Shown here piece by piece: positions 41,239 through 52,900 of a stretch of DNA of 64,000 nt (position 1 is the first letter of the stretch; the number at the start of each line of letters is the position of its first letter). The stretch is from Chrysopilus asiliformis (Eukaryota; Arthropoda; Insecta; Diptera; Rhagionidae), in NCBI GenBank assembly GCA_964034945.1, contig OZ035961.1:21567661-21631660 (forward strand), given 5' to 3'. Both the position numbers and the translations under genes were made by a program. Under the pieces are notes generated by a model, which was given only the letters and a program-made list of their open reading frames with translations, made no database searches and had not been told where the DNA came from.

Positions 41239-43320
41239 GAACAGGGGTGGAATCGTGTACGGCGACAAGTGGTTCTGACTGTCACTCGTCAATTATTTTG
41301 AACTAGGCAATGTGAAAGTTTTACAAATTTTTTGGATATTCTTTTATAGTTGTCGCTTTTTTTTAGAAAATGTTGACCAAAATTTGAATAGTTGCTATTT
41401 TATTTAAGTCCATAAAATTGGCAAGTGACAATCACTATTACTTATGCACAGTAAACAATCTGGACTTATATGTAATCCAATGATAAACTCTAATCCAATA
41501 ATATGGAAAAGATTTTTTTTAAATTTATTTTAAGTTTAATTTTTATTAAATTGCAGACACTGATATTAAAAGTATTAAGGTTCAATATTTAAAATGTGAA
41601 GGCAAGAAAAATTAAAACATTTTCAATAATTCGAATTTATTAAATTCTATTCAAAATTGTATTAAAATTTCATCAAAATAATTTTTGGATAACACCAGGA
41701 TTTTTTGCCGTCTGCGCTTGGTGATGTGAACAGAACCTGTGTGGAAACGATTACAGAAAAACGTCTTACGAAAATGGCGGAAAAATTGCAAAATAAAATC
41801 CGCTATCTGAAAAAAATTTTGTATAAATATTACTAACGACAAAAACATTTGTTTCACGTAAAACGTTGAAAATTTTTATATAAAATTCCACATTTGTTCT
41901 CAAAAAGAAATTTCAGATAATCTGAAAAGCAAATTCTATAAAAAAATACAAGAATTGGATTATTTCACGAAAAGTACAATTAGTTTTTTTTATATAAAAT
42001 TCTATAGTGGAAACACGAGTGAGAAATTAAATCACTAGTAGCGGAGATTAAAAAAGTAATTGGACAATATAAAAACTCAGTCAAGCAATAAAAGGGTGAA
42101 AAAGGAAATTGTTGCTTTATGGTAGATTAAAAGCACGAAGCAGAGCTAAAAACTTCTACTTCAATAACGATAAAAATAGAAATTTGAAATGTACTTTCCA
42201 AGAAAGTTAGTATAGAAACCCTTCTGACTTTCCGAGACAAGAAAAAATCCCAACAAATTCACGTATAAAAATCGTAAAATCCTCAGATATACGATCTACA
42301 AAAATCAAACTTATATAAAATTGAAAGCACCAATACCTGAAAGCAGATTGCACAGAAGATGCATCTAAGGAATTCGATCTTAAAAATTACGTAAGTATTT
42401 TGTTCAATTTGGAAAGTTTACTTTTACCAATTGTGCTATTTCAGAGTTTATTAAAAAAAAGTTTAACTGATGAAATTTGTTAACAAAAAGAAAATTCGAA
42501 CTAACTTAATACATGGTAAGAAAAAACTCCTAAAATTTAGTAATCCTTAGTAAATTTTAGAAGTTAGTAAACTTTAGATTCAAATTTTCTTGTATTGCAA
42601 AATGAATTTTACTTTAAAAAACTTCTAAAAAAACATTTATATTCATAAATTTTTAGCAACAAACTATAATTACTCCAACTCGGGACTTTAAAAAAAGGGC
42701 TCCATTAAAATGGTGTTATATTTCTATATTTTCTTTTTAATAAAATTTCATAGTTAGAACTTTATCCCAAATAATTTTCAGCACTCAAGTTGTTTGAAAT
42801 TTTTCACTTGTTCATAGAAAAGTTGTACAAAACTTTAACGTTCCCTTTTTTGCGAGAGGCATAAATGAATATAAATTTCTTTTTGTAATAGTCTGAAATC
42901 TCATATTTTACAACTAAAAGTACCATCTTTGGTTATAATTCATTCAAATTATTCAAATTTTGTTATCCTTTTACGGATTCAGAGTCCATTAGTGCGAAAT
43001 AAAGTTTTGCTTTAAACAAAAACATTTAACACAACTGTTTGTGATTTTTTTTTTCAGAAATTGTCGTAATATTTATATTTATTTGACAAAGAAAAATAAT
43101 TTGCCGGATTTGGAAGTTTTTTTTTTGTACAAATTGATAAACAGAAAATTTTACAAGAATGCAAACCGGGTTGTTTGAACCGAACCAAAAACTACTGAAC
43201 CATTGAAATTTTGGTGAACCAAAAACAAACCAAAAATTTTCTAAAAAAAATCCAAAATTTTAAAAAAAAGCTTTCATTTAAAAAATATGTATTCAAACGA
43301 ATACATTTTTGGAAATGTAT
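41239..43320. other. Intergenic, no gene recognised
   Basis: Very AT-rich, with no ORF over 70 codons and no repeat recognised from elsewhere in the window. Confidence 0.4.
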
Positions 43321-43659
43321 TCAGTAGGGGAGACTGGGATGTTCTGGACCGCATTTTCATTTTGGCTAAAAACTCGCAAAAAAATAACTTTTTCTGAAAA
43401 TTTCAAAGCTTGAATTTGTAGTACGATAAATAACCTTTCTTTTGGTCACAGCAGTCCGGTCAAATTGTATTAAATTATACAAGTTTTATCAGTTGGTGCA
43501 AAAATGGCGTTTTTGCGATTTTGAAAAATCTCGGGGTATTGTGGACCACTTTGTAAATCGATAAAAAATGGAAAAATGTGATAGACAAACTTTTTTTTTT
43601 ATTCATATATTTATTATATAACAGACAAAGTGAAATGAAGTGAAAAATTGCAATGAAAA

Positions 43660-44000
43660 TCAGTCCGAAACGCAATGTTCGCAAGTCCAGTAACTTGCAG
43701 TCATTCCGGAGCATCCCAAGTGAACAGCTCGATCGCACATGTTGCAATGGATGGTATTTCGGCGGTTCATTTTTTTTTGGCATATTTTTCTGACAAATTA
43801 TGCAGAAATCGATGTATTCTTCCACCTCACAATAGGTTGAAGATGGTTGTTTCTTCTGTGATGTCTTCGATTTGACACGATCTTTTTGCTTTTTCGATTA
43901 TGGTTTATCACCTTTTCTCTCCAATCTCTTTCGCTTCATATCAGCCTTTGCACGAAGGTCATTTACATCCTCTGGCGATGTCAAAACGGGCGATTTAGAA
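43660..44000 (-). pseudogene. C-terminal transposase relic with PHD finger
   Basis: One frame reads SKSPVLTSPEDVNDLRAKAD, a basic KRKRLERK segment, an in-frame TAA, then SKKQKDRVKSK...EEYIDFCIICQKN. A one-base shift at a run of nine T (plus strand 43770-43778) leads into NRRNTIHCNMCDRAVHLGC, then SGMTASYWTCEHCVSD and stop. Together the Cys/His spacing (C-x2-C ... C-x2-C-x4-H-x2-C ... C-x2-C) is that of a C4HC3 PHD finger. A PHD finger after a basic LTSP...K-rich tail occurs at the C-terminus of several insect DDE transposase families; the exact family is an inference. The stop, the frameshift and the insertion make it non-functional. Confidence 0.6.
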
Positions 44001-44391
44001 ACTAGCTTGTATACCCGTCGTTGCCGGGTTAAGCTTTTTGTCTAAATTTTAGAATACGAAGAAAACCGGAAAGAACTTAAAAACTTTTTAATAGGTCTAT
44101 GTTGGGGCTGGACCCACGACGAACATCTATGCCAAATTTCAGGCCAATCGGTTCAGTAGTTTCCCCGCGAAAGAGTAACATAGAGGGAAAACTAAGTTTC
44201 GAAATCACTTTACCCCCTCCCCTTACTCCCCCCACCCCTCGCGCTCCTGTTCCGTATGCCTATGTTTGAACCAGAACTATCACAGACACTCATGCCAAAT
44301 TTCAAGTCAATCGGTTCAGCCGTTTTCGCGTGAAAGAGGAACAGACAGACAGGCAGACATACACCAACTCATTTTTATATATTAGTATGAT
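44001..44391 (+). repeat. Dispersed repeat family B, single-unit copy (B2)
   Basis: It starts ACTAGCTTGTATACCCGTCG and ends with cagacagacaggcagaca and TTTTTATATATTAGTATGAT. The body matches one unit of 22771-23433. It is nested inside the 43324-44890 transposon and is therefore younger. Confidence 0.8.
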
Positions 44392-44964
44392 TGCCGAAAA
44401 TCTAATGCTGTGTTTTTGCATGAAAAAACACTTATATGCATCAAATACACGAAGTTTGCTTGTCAAATGTCAAGAATTGAGTGGTCCATAATTCCCCGAC
44501 AAAAGTGGTCCACAATTCCCCGAATGCTCTTTTTTACAATATGGCAGCTATTAGTAACACAATGCAAACTTCATGCAAAATTTCTTGTCAGTGTCGAATG
44601 CTTAAGGCTCCGCGAATATTATCAATATATCTACTTGAGTTGATTCTCGAAAAATGTGGTTAAATTTAAGCGAAACACAAAGTGAAAAAAAAAATCGAAG
44701 TATCACTTTTCTATTTGCTATCGAAGCGAGGTGATAGTGCGTATACATAAGTCGAGTACTGTTAGGAAAATTAGCTTAACATGAGGCAAACTGATTACAG
44801 TTATTTGCAGCTACCAACCACTACTAGGGGAAAAAAAAATGACGCTGGTCCGCAATTCCCCGTGGTCCAGAATACCCCAGTCTCCCCTACTCATTTCAGA
44901 CTTGATTAACGAATACTTCGAACCGAATTCAAATTACCCGCCCACCACTGCCTTTTAGGTATAA

Positions 44965-45802
44965 CCACAGAACTATATACATAGAACGCTCATGGCCATA
45001 TAAAGCCTAGCATTAAAAGTAAGTCAAAAATTATTGCTTTCTCTGTCCGGCTATATTTCGTTTCAATGACATTTCATGTGACTTTCATTCACTGAACTGA
45101 AATTGAAATGTATAGCTACATAAGGCGCTAAGATTTGAATTTTTTCCGGCGATAAATCCAAAATTTCCATCGCATTAGAAATTTTTGTTGTTTTAATTCT
45201 ATATATTAATTGAGAGTTAGGATTTTTGTACCCCCTTTTTGACCGACTTCCGCTCAAGTGATTTTGTTACCAAGATGTGGACAAACACAAAACTGAATCA
45301 AATTAATATACTGAATATTTTCATTCTTGTGCCCAATTTCTCCTAAAAATGTTTACTCAAGAATTTCTTTTAATCTTAGCAACCCAGTCATATCAAAATC
45401 AAATGAACTAATGTAAAAAAATGACAAAAACGAATCACAACTTTCGACAATACAATTTGATAAGCCTTTCTTAGGCCGTGGCATGATGACGCGACAGAAT
45501 TTAATTCACACAAATAAATTTTATAATTACTTTTAATATTGACTGCAAACTATTTTGAATTTAATTTCAAAACGAAATCGAATCATGTTCTGTCATATGA
45601 TGACAGTTCAATTAACTTAGGTTATGAAAACCGTCAAATTATATGACAGTTCGAGTAACTTATTTACAGTGGAAAAGTGACAACTACTCAGATTTTATAT
45701 ATATTTGTCTCCCTTTGGCCCAATTTTTTTACCCCACTGAACTGCTAAAAAATGACTTATAAGAGATAGAAGATTGAGCGTTCTATGTATATAGTTCTGT
45801 GG
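44965..45802. mobile_element. 838-bp element with perfect 28-bp TIRs
   Basis: The left 28 bp (44965-44992, starting CCACAGAACTATATACATAG) are the exact inverse of 45775-45802. The 6-bp sequence GTATAA flanks both ends (44959-44964 and 45803-45808), consistent with a 6-bp target duplication. The interior has no recognisable transposase; a 64-codon minus ORF at 45063-45257 shows no motifs. A 6-bp duplication is uncommon; Dada elements (6-7 bp) are one candidate group. Confidence 0.75.
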
Positions 45803-45814
45803 GTATAACTTACG

Positions 45815-45880
45815 GACTTTTTGACTCTAGAATCGGATTCAGCGACCCCCGAAACCCCCATATGAGATTTTTTCCCGACA
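45815..45880 (-). repeat. Single inverted relative of the 4717-5095 tandem unit
   Basis: Its reverse complement contains a 'gggggtttcgggggtcgctgaatccg' type segment and 'gtcaaaaagtccgtaag', matching the unit at 4717-5095. Confidence 0.6.
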
Positions 45881-46660
45881 ATTCCCTTCCCGCCTCCCCC
45901 TCGAAATCTTTCTGTTTGCGATAAAGAATTTAACAGTTGTTTGAAAAAATTCAGAAAGAATTTTTACTACTTTTTAGTTTCGAAATGAAAATTGCGTGAT
46001 GAGATCTTCTAATTAAATTATTTAATTAAGGTCTAATAAATGTTGCATGTGGATAAAAATATAAAATTTATAATTTACTTTCAAATTAAGGGTATTCATG
46101 AAACGAGCTAAAATTACCCATTGCGTATTTCCGTATCTTTACACGAAGTGTTCCATGGTGTCTTCATAATTTATTCAAATGAGCTGTTTGGCAGCCTACT
46201 TACAGTCGCCAGAAAAATATAAGTTGCAAATGCCAAGAATCAGTGAAAAATTAAAATTAATTTAAATTTGGGAGGCTGAATCTCACAATTTCTCAAAATC
46301 TGTTTGTTTGCGTAATTTTACGAGACGTTTGCACACAACCTCGATATTGTTTAATTTCACTACATCAAAATCGTCGCGTTAAGTTATGAGAATCGCGTAG
46401 AAGATTTTGCGTACAAATTTTGACAGTTTATTTGCGTAGTGGTAAATTTACTCGATTTACCCTGTATTATGAGGCACTTCCAAGATTTCATGAGTCCCCC
46501 CCTAATAAATTTTAATTAATTTAACTAAAAATTACCAATTTTCAATTTATTAATGACCCATCGTGCTACCCCATCGGAATAATAATTAATTTCCACAATT
46601 TTCATTTTATCAAAAAAAAAAAAAAGACGCTGCGATAAAATTACAAAATTGTTATTGAAA
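45881..46660. other. Intergenic, no gene seen
   Basis: AT-rich, no recognisable feature. Confidence 0.35.
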
Positions 46661-47242
46661 CATAACAAAAGCTATAATTGCCAATCTGGCAATCATTGGA
46701 GACCCGTATGGTGATATTCGTATCAAAATTCGAACAGTTGTACCAAAATTCCACTTTGAAGTCAAACTTTCCAATAAGATTTTTTAAAATGTATTCCAAT
46801 CGGATTTTGATGTATGGGAGTTTTATGTAGAATCATATCCTAAATAACTTTTGTTCTTGGACTTTTTTGATAAGATGCACCGTTTTTGAGATATTCACAA
46901 AAAACGTTTTCGTTCCTATGGGGGGTACAACCCCTAATGGTCCATTTTTGCCCATTAACGAACTTAGCCTCGCATTTTACGAAAAACGGATCTGTGCAAA
47001 TTTTCAAGTCTCTAGCTCAATCCGTGCGCCCGCAATCCGCGCCACAGACGGACAGACAGACAGACGGACAGACAGACGGACAGACGGACGGACGGACAGA
47101 CGGACGGACATGCTAAATTCAACTTTTTTCATCATTCTAAACACCCTGGTGTAATTCATTTTTGTGTGCGATGACGAGATCTTGGCGTTACAAACGGTAA
47201 GGCAAAGTTAATATACCCTTTGGTTTCACCATACGGGTATAA
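46661..47242 (-). repeat. INE-1-like repeat, full inverted copy (A9)
   Basis: Read on the minus strand it runs from TTATACCCGTATGG at 47242 to the hairpin ATTGCCAGATTGGCAAT and GCTTTTGTTATG at 46661. The (GGAC/AGAC)n tract lies at 47044-47110. It is very close to copies A6 and A7. The 95-codon plus-strand ORF over it is repeat-derived. Confidence 0.85.
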
Positions 47243-48555
47243 TGAATGAAAAACCAATAAAAACCAAAAATAGAAGCATCGTCTGAGAATACCTAATATT
47301 TATAAATCTAATATCCACTCAGCAATTAAAATGTCGAATACCTTTCTAGCGTTCAAGAAATTTACCCAAAAGCCACTTCGTTTTTTGTCAAAATGTGGAA
47401 GAATCATGGCCATTTAGAGTTAGTTTACCTTGCACAAACATTTATTGGTAATGATAAAACTAAAACCCAAAGCTATAAAACGAGGTTGAAAGAACTACCC
47501 CTGTAAGATATTATCCCAAGGTTTAGAAGCGTTAAGATGCACCTGCTTTCATTTAGTGGCATATGGAAGCGGTTCGAATTCACTTTTGGAAGAGGTTTTC
47601 TTATGCAATTTAAGAGAAAAAAAAGTATCTTCATTAAATGTACATGGATCTGTATATCCTTTAGCATAATAGTAGTAAAAATACGAAAGACTCACACAGT
47701 GATGCTGAGATATGTTTATGCTTATGCACTCATGCAATATATCCCATGATGCCGTATATAAAGTCTGCTCATGAAGGTTAAGGATACGTACAACACTCTC
47801 CAGTATATATATATACATAAATGGCAAATACAGCGCGAGGATGCACAATTTTCCTGTGTATCTTAGCATAAAGTTTCACAGAAGAAAAAAAAATTTTTCC
47901 GGAGAAGTGAAACAGGGATGAGAATAGAGGCAAATCCGGACTCAGCTGAGATCGAAATGGAAGTCGGATGAGGGTATTTAGAAAACTAAAAACCACATTC
48001 ATATATGTATATGTATAGATACATATTATCACACGACATCAAAGAGCTCAAAGCTGTTTTGTAACCTTTTATCTTTTGGAAGCGACCGTTTTATAGATGG
48101 AAAATACCATGAACCTGATGTTCTGCTAAAGTCCTTATACTTAGTTTCTTATGCTACTTTTTCGTCTTTTCAGTCTTCTCTGATGATACGTTCAAATTAA
48201 AAAGCATAAAATATTGATTCTATACTATTACGTATCCCGTCCAAGCAAAGCTATGTACCTACCACGGTTATTGGAAATCTGTGCCCAGAATATGTTTGCA
48301 CTTCACTATGATGCATAAATTGCTGGCTAAGAAAAAAAATACATCAATAAGACAAGATGAATTGAATGAAAAATTCCGTTACAAAACATTATAGACATAC
48401 CTACATATTTTAAACTATAAATTACCAACGAATACAATTTTCTAGTTTTGTTTAAACAGATAGCGCGCGCTTAAATTAAATTACAGAAGCAGACAACTTC
48501 ATAAATCATTCTGTATGCACGGATAATCGTAAAAAAACGATATCCTTTCCTTTCA
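47243..48555. other. Intergenic, no gene recognised
   Basis: ORFs up to 106 codons overlap on both strands with no motifs. A few AT microsatellite-like runs (tatatatatacata, about 47803-47818) are present. Confidence 0.35.
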
Positions 48556-48557
48556 TA

Positions 48558-48571
48558 CACTCTAAACCAGA
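48558..48571 (+). repeat. Left terminal inverted repeat of CACTA-like element
   Basis: CACTCTAAACCAGA, preceded by TA and followed at once by the first TTTACTGGGAGCCCAGTAAA motif pair. Confidence 0.9.
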
Positions 48572-48839
48572 TTTTACTGGGAGCCCAGTAAAAAGACAAC
48601 CACGATGACGTACAGTAAATTTTACTGTTCGTTCCCAGTAAAAAAAAATTACTGATCCTCCCAGTAAATATTTTGAGTGAGTCCCAATAAAATATCCGCA
48701 CTGGAAAACTGGAATATCTTAGGAAATTCGTAATATATTACTAGGAGCCCTAGTAAAATTTACTGGACTATCAGTAATATATGCAGAATTTTTACTGGGA
48801 AATCCGAGTAAATTTTACTGAAACTGCAGTAAATCTGAA
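48572..48839. repeat. Left subterminal motif region
   Basis: It holds irregularly spaced copies of AGTAAA / TTTACT with CTGGGA or CCCAG flanks, several arranged as palindromes. It is non-coding and the likely transposase or accessory-protein binding region, by analogy with En/Spm subterminal motifs. Confidence 0.75.
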
Positions 48840-49855
48840 ACCTTTTTACTGCACTCCTAGTAAATTTTATTGGGAAATCCAAGTAAATTTTACTGACGCC
48901 GTAGTAAATTTGAAACCTTTTTACTGTACTCCCAGTAAATTTTATTGGGAAATCCCAGTAAATTTTATTGGGAAATCCAAGTAAATTTTACTGACGCCGC
49001 AGTAAATTTGAAACCTTTTTACTGTACTCCCAATAAATTTTATTGGGAAGTCCTAGTAAATTTTATTGGGAAATCCAAGTAAATTTTACTGACGCCGCAG
49101 TAAATTTGAAACCTTTTTACTGTACTCCCAGTAAATTTTATTGGGAAATCCTAGTAAATATTATTGGGAAATCCAAGTAAATTTTACTGACACCGCAGTA
49201 AATTTGAAACCTTTTTACTGTACTCCCAGTAAATTTTATTGGGAAATCCTAGTAAATTTTATTGGGAAATCCAAGTAAATTTTACTGACGCCGCAGTAAA
49301 TTTGAAACCTTTTTACTGTACTCCCAGTAAATTTTATTGGGAAATCCCAGTAAATTTTATTGGGAAATCCAAGTAAATTTTACTGACGCCGCAGTAAATT
49401 TGAAACCTTTTTACTGTACTCCCAATAAATTTTATTGGGAAATCCTAGTAAATTTTATTGGGAAATCCAAGTAAATTTTACTGACGCCGCAGTAAATTTG
49501 AAACCTTTTTACTGTACTCCCAGTAAATTTTATTGGGAAATCCTAGTAAATTTTATTGGGAAATCCAAGTAAATTTTACTGACGCCGCAGTAAATTTGAA
49601 ACCTTTTTACTGTACTCCCAATAAATTTTATTGGGAAATCCTAGTAAATTTTATTGGGAAATCCAAGTAAATTTTACTGACGCCGCAGTAAATTTGAAAC
49701 CTTTTTACTGTACTCCCAGTTAATTTTATTGGGAAATCCTAGTAAATTTTATTGGGAAATCCAAGTAAATTTTACTGACGCCGCAGTAAATTTGAAACCC
49801 TTTTACTGCACTCCCAATAAATTTTATTGGGAAATCCGAGTAAATTTTACTGAAA
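48840..49855. repeat. 98-bp tandem array, ten units, in transposon end
   Basis: The landmark GACGCCGCAGTAAATTTGAA recurs at 48895, 48993, 49091, 49189, 49287, 49385, 49483, 49581, 49679 and 49777, exactly every 98 bp. The variants are single substitutions (for example GACGCCGTAG in the first and GACACCGCAG in the fourth). Each unit carries about six to eight AGTAAA/TTTACT half-sites in both orientations. The array ends about 90 bp before the stop codon of the accessory gene. Short plus- and minus-strand ORFs here come from the repeat. Confidence 0.95.
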
Positions 49856-49944
49856 TCTTTTCTGAAATGAATAAAAATGTAATAAAAATTGTACATTACA
49901 ATGTTGAAAATGATCATGTTTATTGATAATTAGCGGACATCTAT

Positions 49945-52900
49945 TTACAGTATATCAATATATTTAAAAAAATCGTCGTATAATTTACGAACTTTAGGTG
50001 CCATCATCGATGTTTTGATTTTAAAAAAAGAATTTTCGAGGAAGTTGAAAAATTTTATGCTGCAGTCGTGGTATTTTAAAGAAAAAACGTAGTGTGCCTG
50101 TAACAAAACGCTTACTGCGTGGAGAGCACAATTTTCTCCCAAAAGAACTTTATTTGTCTCTATGACAAGGTAAAAAGTTCCTCCCATATCCGGATTTCCC
50201 TGCAATACTAAATAAGGCTGACTGAGTCCAGTGTTTGAAATTGTTGAATCAACATTCACGTCTTTCTAAGTAAAAACAAAAGAAAATACTAAGTTAAATA
50301 ACATTCTTTTAAAAATAAATTCAGGATATATAATTTTTATCAAATTATTTAATTTTCTGAGACTCTACAATTAAAATATTGTATAGTTTTCCTAATACTT
50401 ACATTTGAAAATTTTATAAATCCAGGATTTATTCCAAAGTTTTCCCGTATCTTTTTTTTATTGACGGATGACGTTATATTTCTCGATTCGAAGTGATTGT
50501 ATAGGGCAAACATAATTTTGAACTCATCTGAAAAAGATTTTGAATAAATATTTCATATTTTATTTTCGTAACTATATTTATATTACCATTAAAAAAACTT
50601 TCATTAGAAGTTCCCAATTTTTTGAAGAAAAATTCTTTGTGGTTCAATATTTGTAGAAATGATTCGTCAGCTTTTTCAAAAAACAATTTGAAATCAAGTT
50701 TTATCTAAAAGACAAAATTATTGTGCATTAAAAAACTCGTAATATAAGAAAAATTTTGAAAAATACATTGCATTTGCAAGCCACATCCTTGAAAAAATGC
50801 TTATTGGCAAAACATTGAAATTTTAGTAAAACTATGAAAAGGGAAATTAGGGTATTGCCGGAAACTCCGCAATCCATGATTCTAGTTCAAGATAACTGAT
50901 ATACTGACACCAGTAAGGTATTTTTGTAATAGGCGTTCTCCGGAAATGTTTTATTTTAAGTCTGGATTGCATGTCATTAAAATGACAGTTGCAGAAATAT
51001 TTTTTCCTGACATTTTTCTCCAAGACATCAGAAAAATTCTGATAAAATCGACGGGACATTTTAAATGAGGCCATGGAAAAATCGCAATTGGTGCATAATC
51101 AAGACGAGGTTTTAGGCAAAATCCCTAGGACAAATTTTGTATGACAATACCTTTTAGGGTACTTAATTTGTATAAAACTCGGTCTCGATTGAAAATAAGT
51201 TATGCTTTCGTTCATAATCAGCAGTTGAAATGTTTTGTGAAGACCGCTTTTGTAGGAAATTTTTGATGTTGGGCATGAGATACAAATGTGAGCAGAAAAT
51301 TGAACTGAAATATTGATTAAAATTGCATTTAAAAAAAGTAGTTGAGTTCAATAAGTGTGTAATATTAGGATATTTCGCGAAAACCGGTTGTTTGCGTAAG
51401 AATTCGAAGATGTAATTAATTTTGCCCATTGTTTACCATATTCGCGCGACATCTTTTGAAAAAAATCTTTAACAGTGAAATGTTCTAACAAAACCGTCCA
51501 CCGTTAGGAAAAACAAATTTTACACCACAAATCTACGGAGAAAAGATTTATTTCCAATCAAAACCGCGTTGAAGTGTTTTGAGAAAATAATTTCTAAAAA
51601 AACGTTCCACACTTACCAAATCTCCTTCGAACGACTCATATTGAGGATAATTTTTGAAAATATCTGTGATATTATTACTCATGACAAATTTTTTCCGTAA
51701 TTTTGCAGATCGTTTCATTTTGCTGACTATTTCATCCTTCTTGTCTTTCACTGGAGGTGTGTTAATAATATCTTTTTCCTGGAATATTGAAAAAGTAAAT
51801 TAGTTTTTAAGTAAAAGTAGCTCCTAGGTAGTTCTTACCAACTGTTCTTGGATTTTTTTTTCAGGGGTTTTAATTGGAGAATTCGAAGTCTTTGGTACGT
51901 TTCTTCCCTTTTTTATAATGGTTTCTGGAACATTTTTCGAATTACGTCTTTTTTTCGGTAATTTTTGTTTGCTAGGAGACAATTGTTTTCTCATGTACTC
52001 TAATTTAAAATAGAGAGTTCCATAGCATCTACTTTTGACGCCTCCATGCCGTGAGAACAAACAGCTCTTAAAAAAAAAAATTAAACCAATTTTATAAAAA
52101 AATACTTTTCTTACGCTGTCATAAAATTCTTTCCCATTTTCGTCTTTTCTGATTGCTCCTCCTAGTTTAGGCCAAGACAGGACAATGCATTTTGCTAAAT
52201 TTTCGAGCTCGTCAAAATTGTTATAACTGTAATAAAATTTATTAAAGTATTAGCTAATTTATAAGTTGAAGTTTTTTACTATCCATGCTTATTGACAAAA
52301 TCTTCCAGAAGTAATCTCATTAAATCATTTTTGTCCGCCCAGTCCAAACCACTCAATGCTTCATACTTCACAGAAAGTAGTTGAAGCTTGCCAGATAAAA
52401 GGGGCTTTAAGTCAAAAACCTATGCATAAAAAATAATAAATATTTATATGTAATACTTGGCAAGATAGATAAAAGCAGAAAATTACCGATTTATAAGGCA
52501 ATGAACTGAATGAAAGTTCTGATATCATCTCAATAGGAAACTCATCTAAGCATTGGTACTGATTTAATTGCCCAAACTCCAGTACTGGATTCCTGTTTTG
52601 AAGGATATCATTGGATTTCGACGAGTAAAGCAATTTTACAGAGGTTGAATCCTCGGCTACAACCAATTCCTGTCCAAGAATAAATATTAGTTTTTAGTAA
52701 AAACATTATTTTAATTTGAAAAAAAATTGAAATTTTACAGGTATATAAATACTAACCGATTGTATTTTTCTTATTATTTTTTTAAAATTTAAATAATCTT
52801 TTAGCTCTGTTACGCTTATTTCTTTAAATTCTTCTCTCGTAGAAAGTTCGACGAGTTCGAGCATCGTGAGGTTTTGTTCTAAAAAAAAAAGCGTTTAAAT

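Larger units (their letters stand above)
43324..44890 (-). mobile_element. 1.57-kb DNA transposon remnant with PHD-finger relic
   Basis: The left end is GTAGGGGAGACTGGGATGTT and the right end inverted is GTAGGGGAGACTGGGGTATT, with similarity through TTCTGGACC. TCA flanks both sides (43321-43323 and 44891-44893). Subterminal motifs of the form GTGGTCCACAATTCCCCG recur near 44480-44525 and 44845-44870. It carries the C-terminus of a transposase-like protein (43660-44000) cut by a family-B repeat insertion (44001-44391). The TIR is similar to that of the 10691-11651 element. The superfamily is unresolved. Confidence 0.7.

Noticed and set aside
50847..51452. Additional exon of the accessory gene (frames starting MSREYGKQWAKL or containing FCSHLYLMPNIKNF)
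   Set aside because: Exon 7 joins exon 8 (50704) directly in phase 0 and restores the expected family order. Including these frames introduces stops, so they are treated as intronic.
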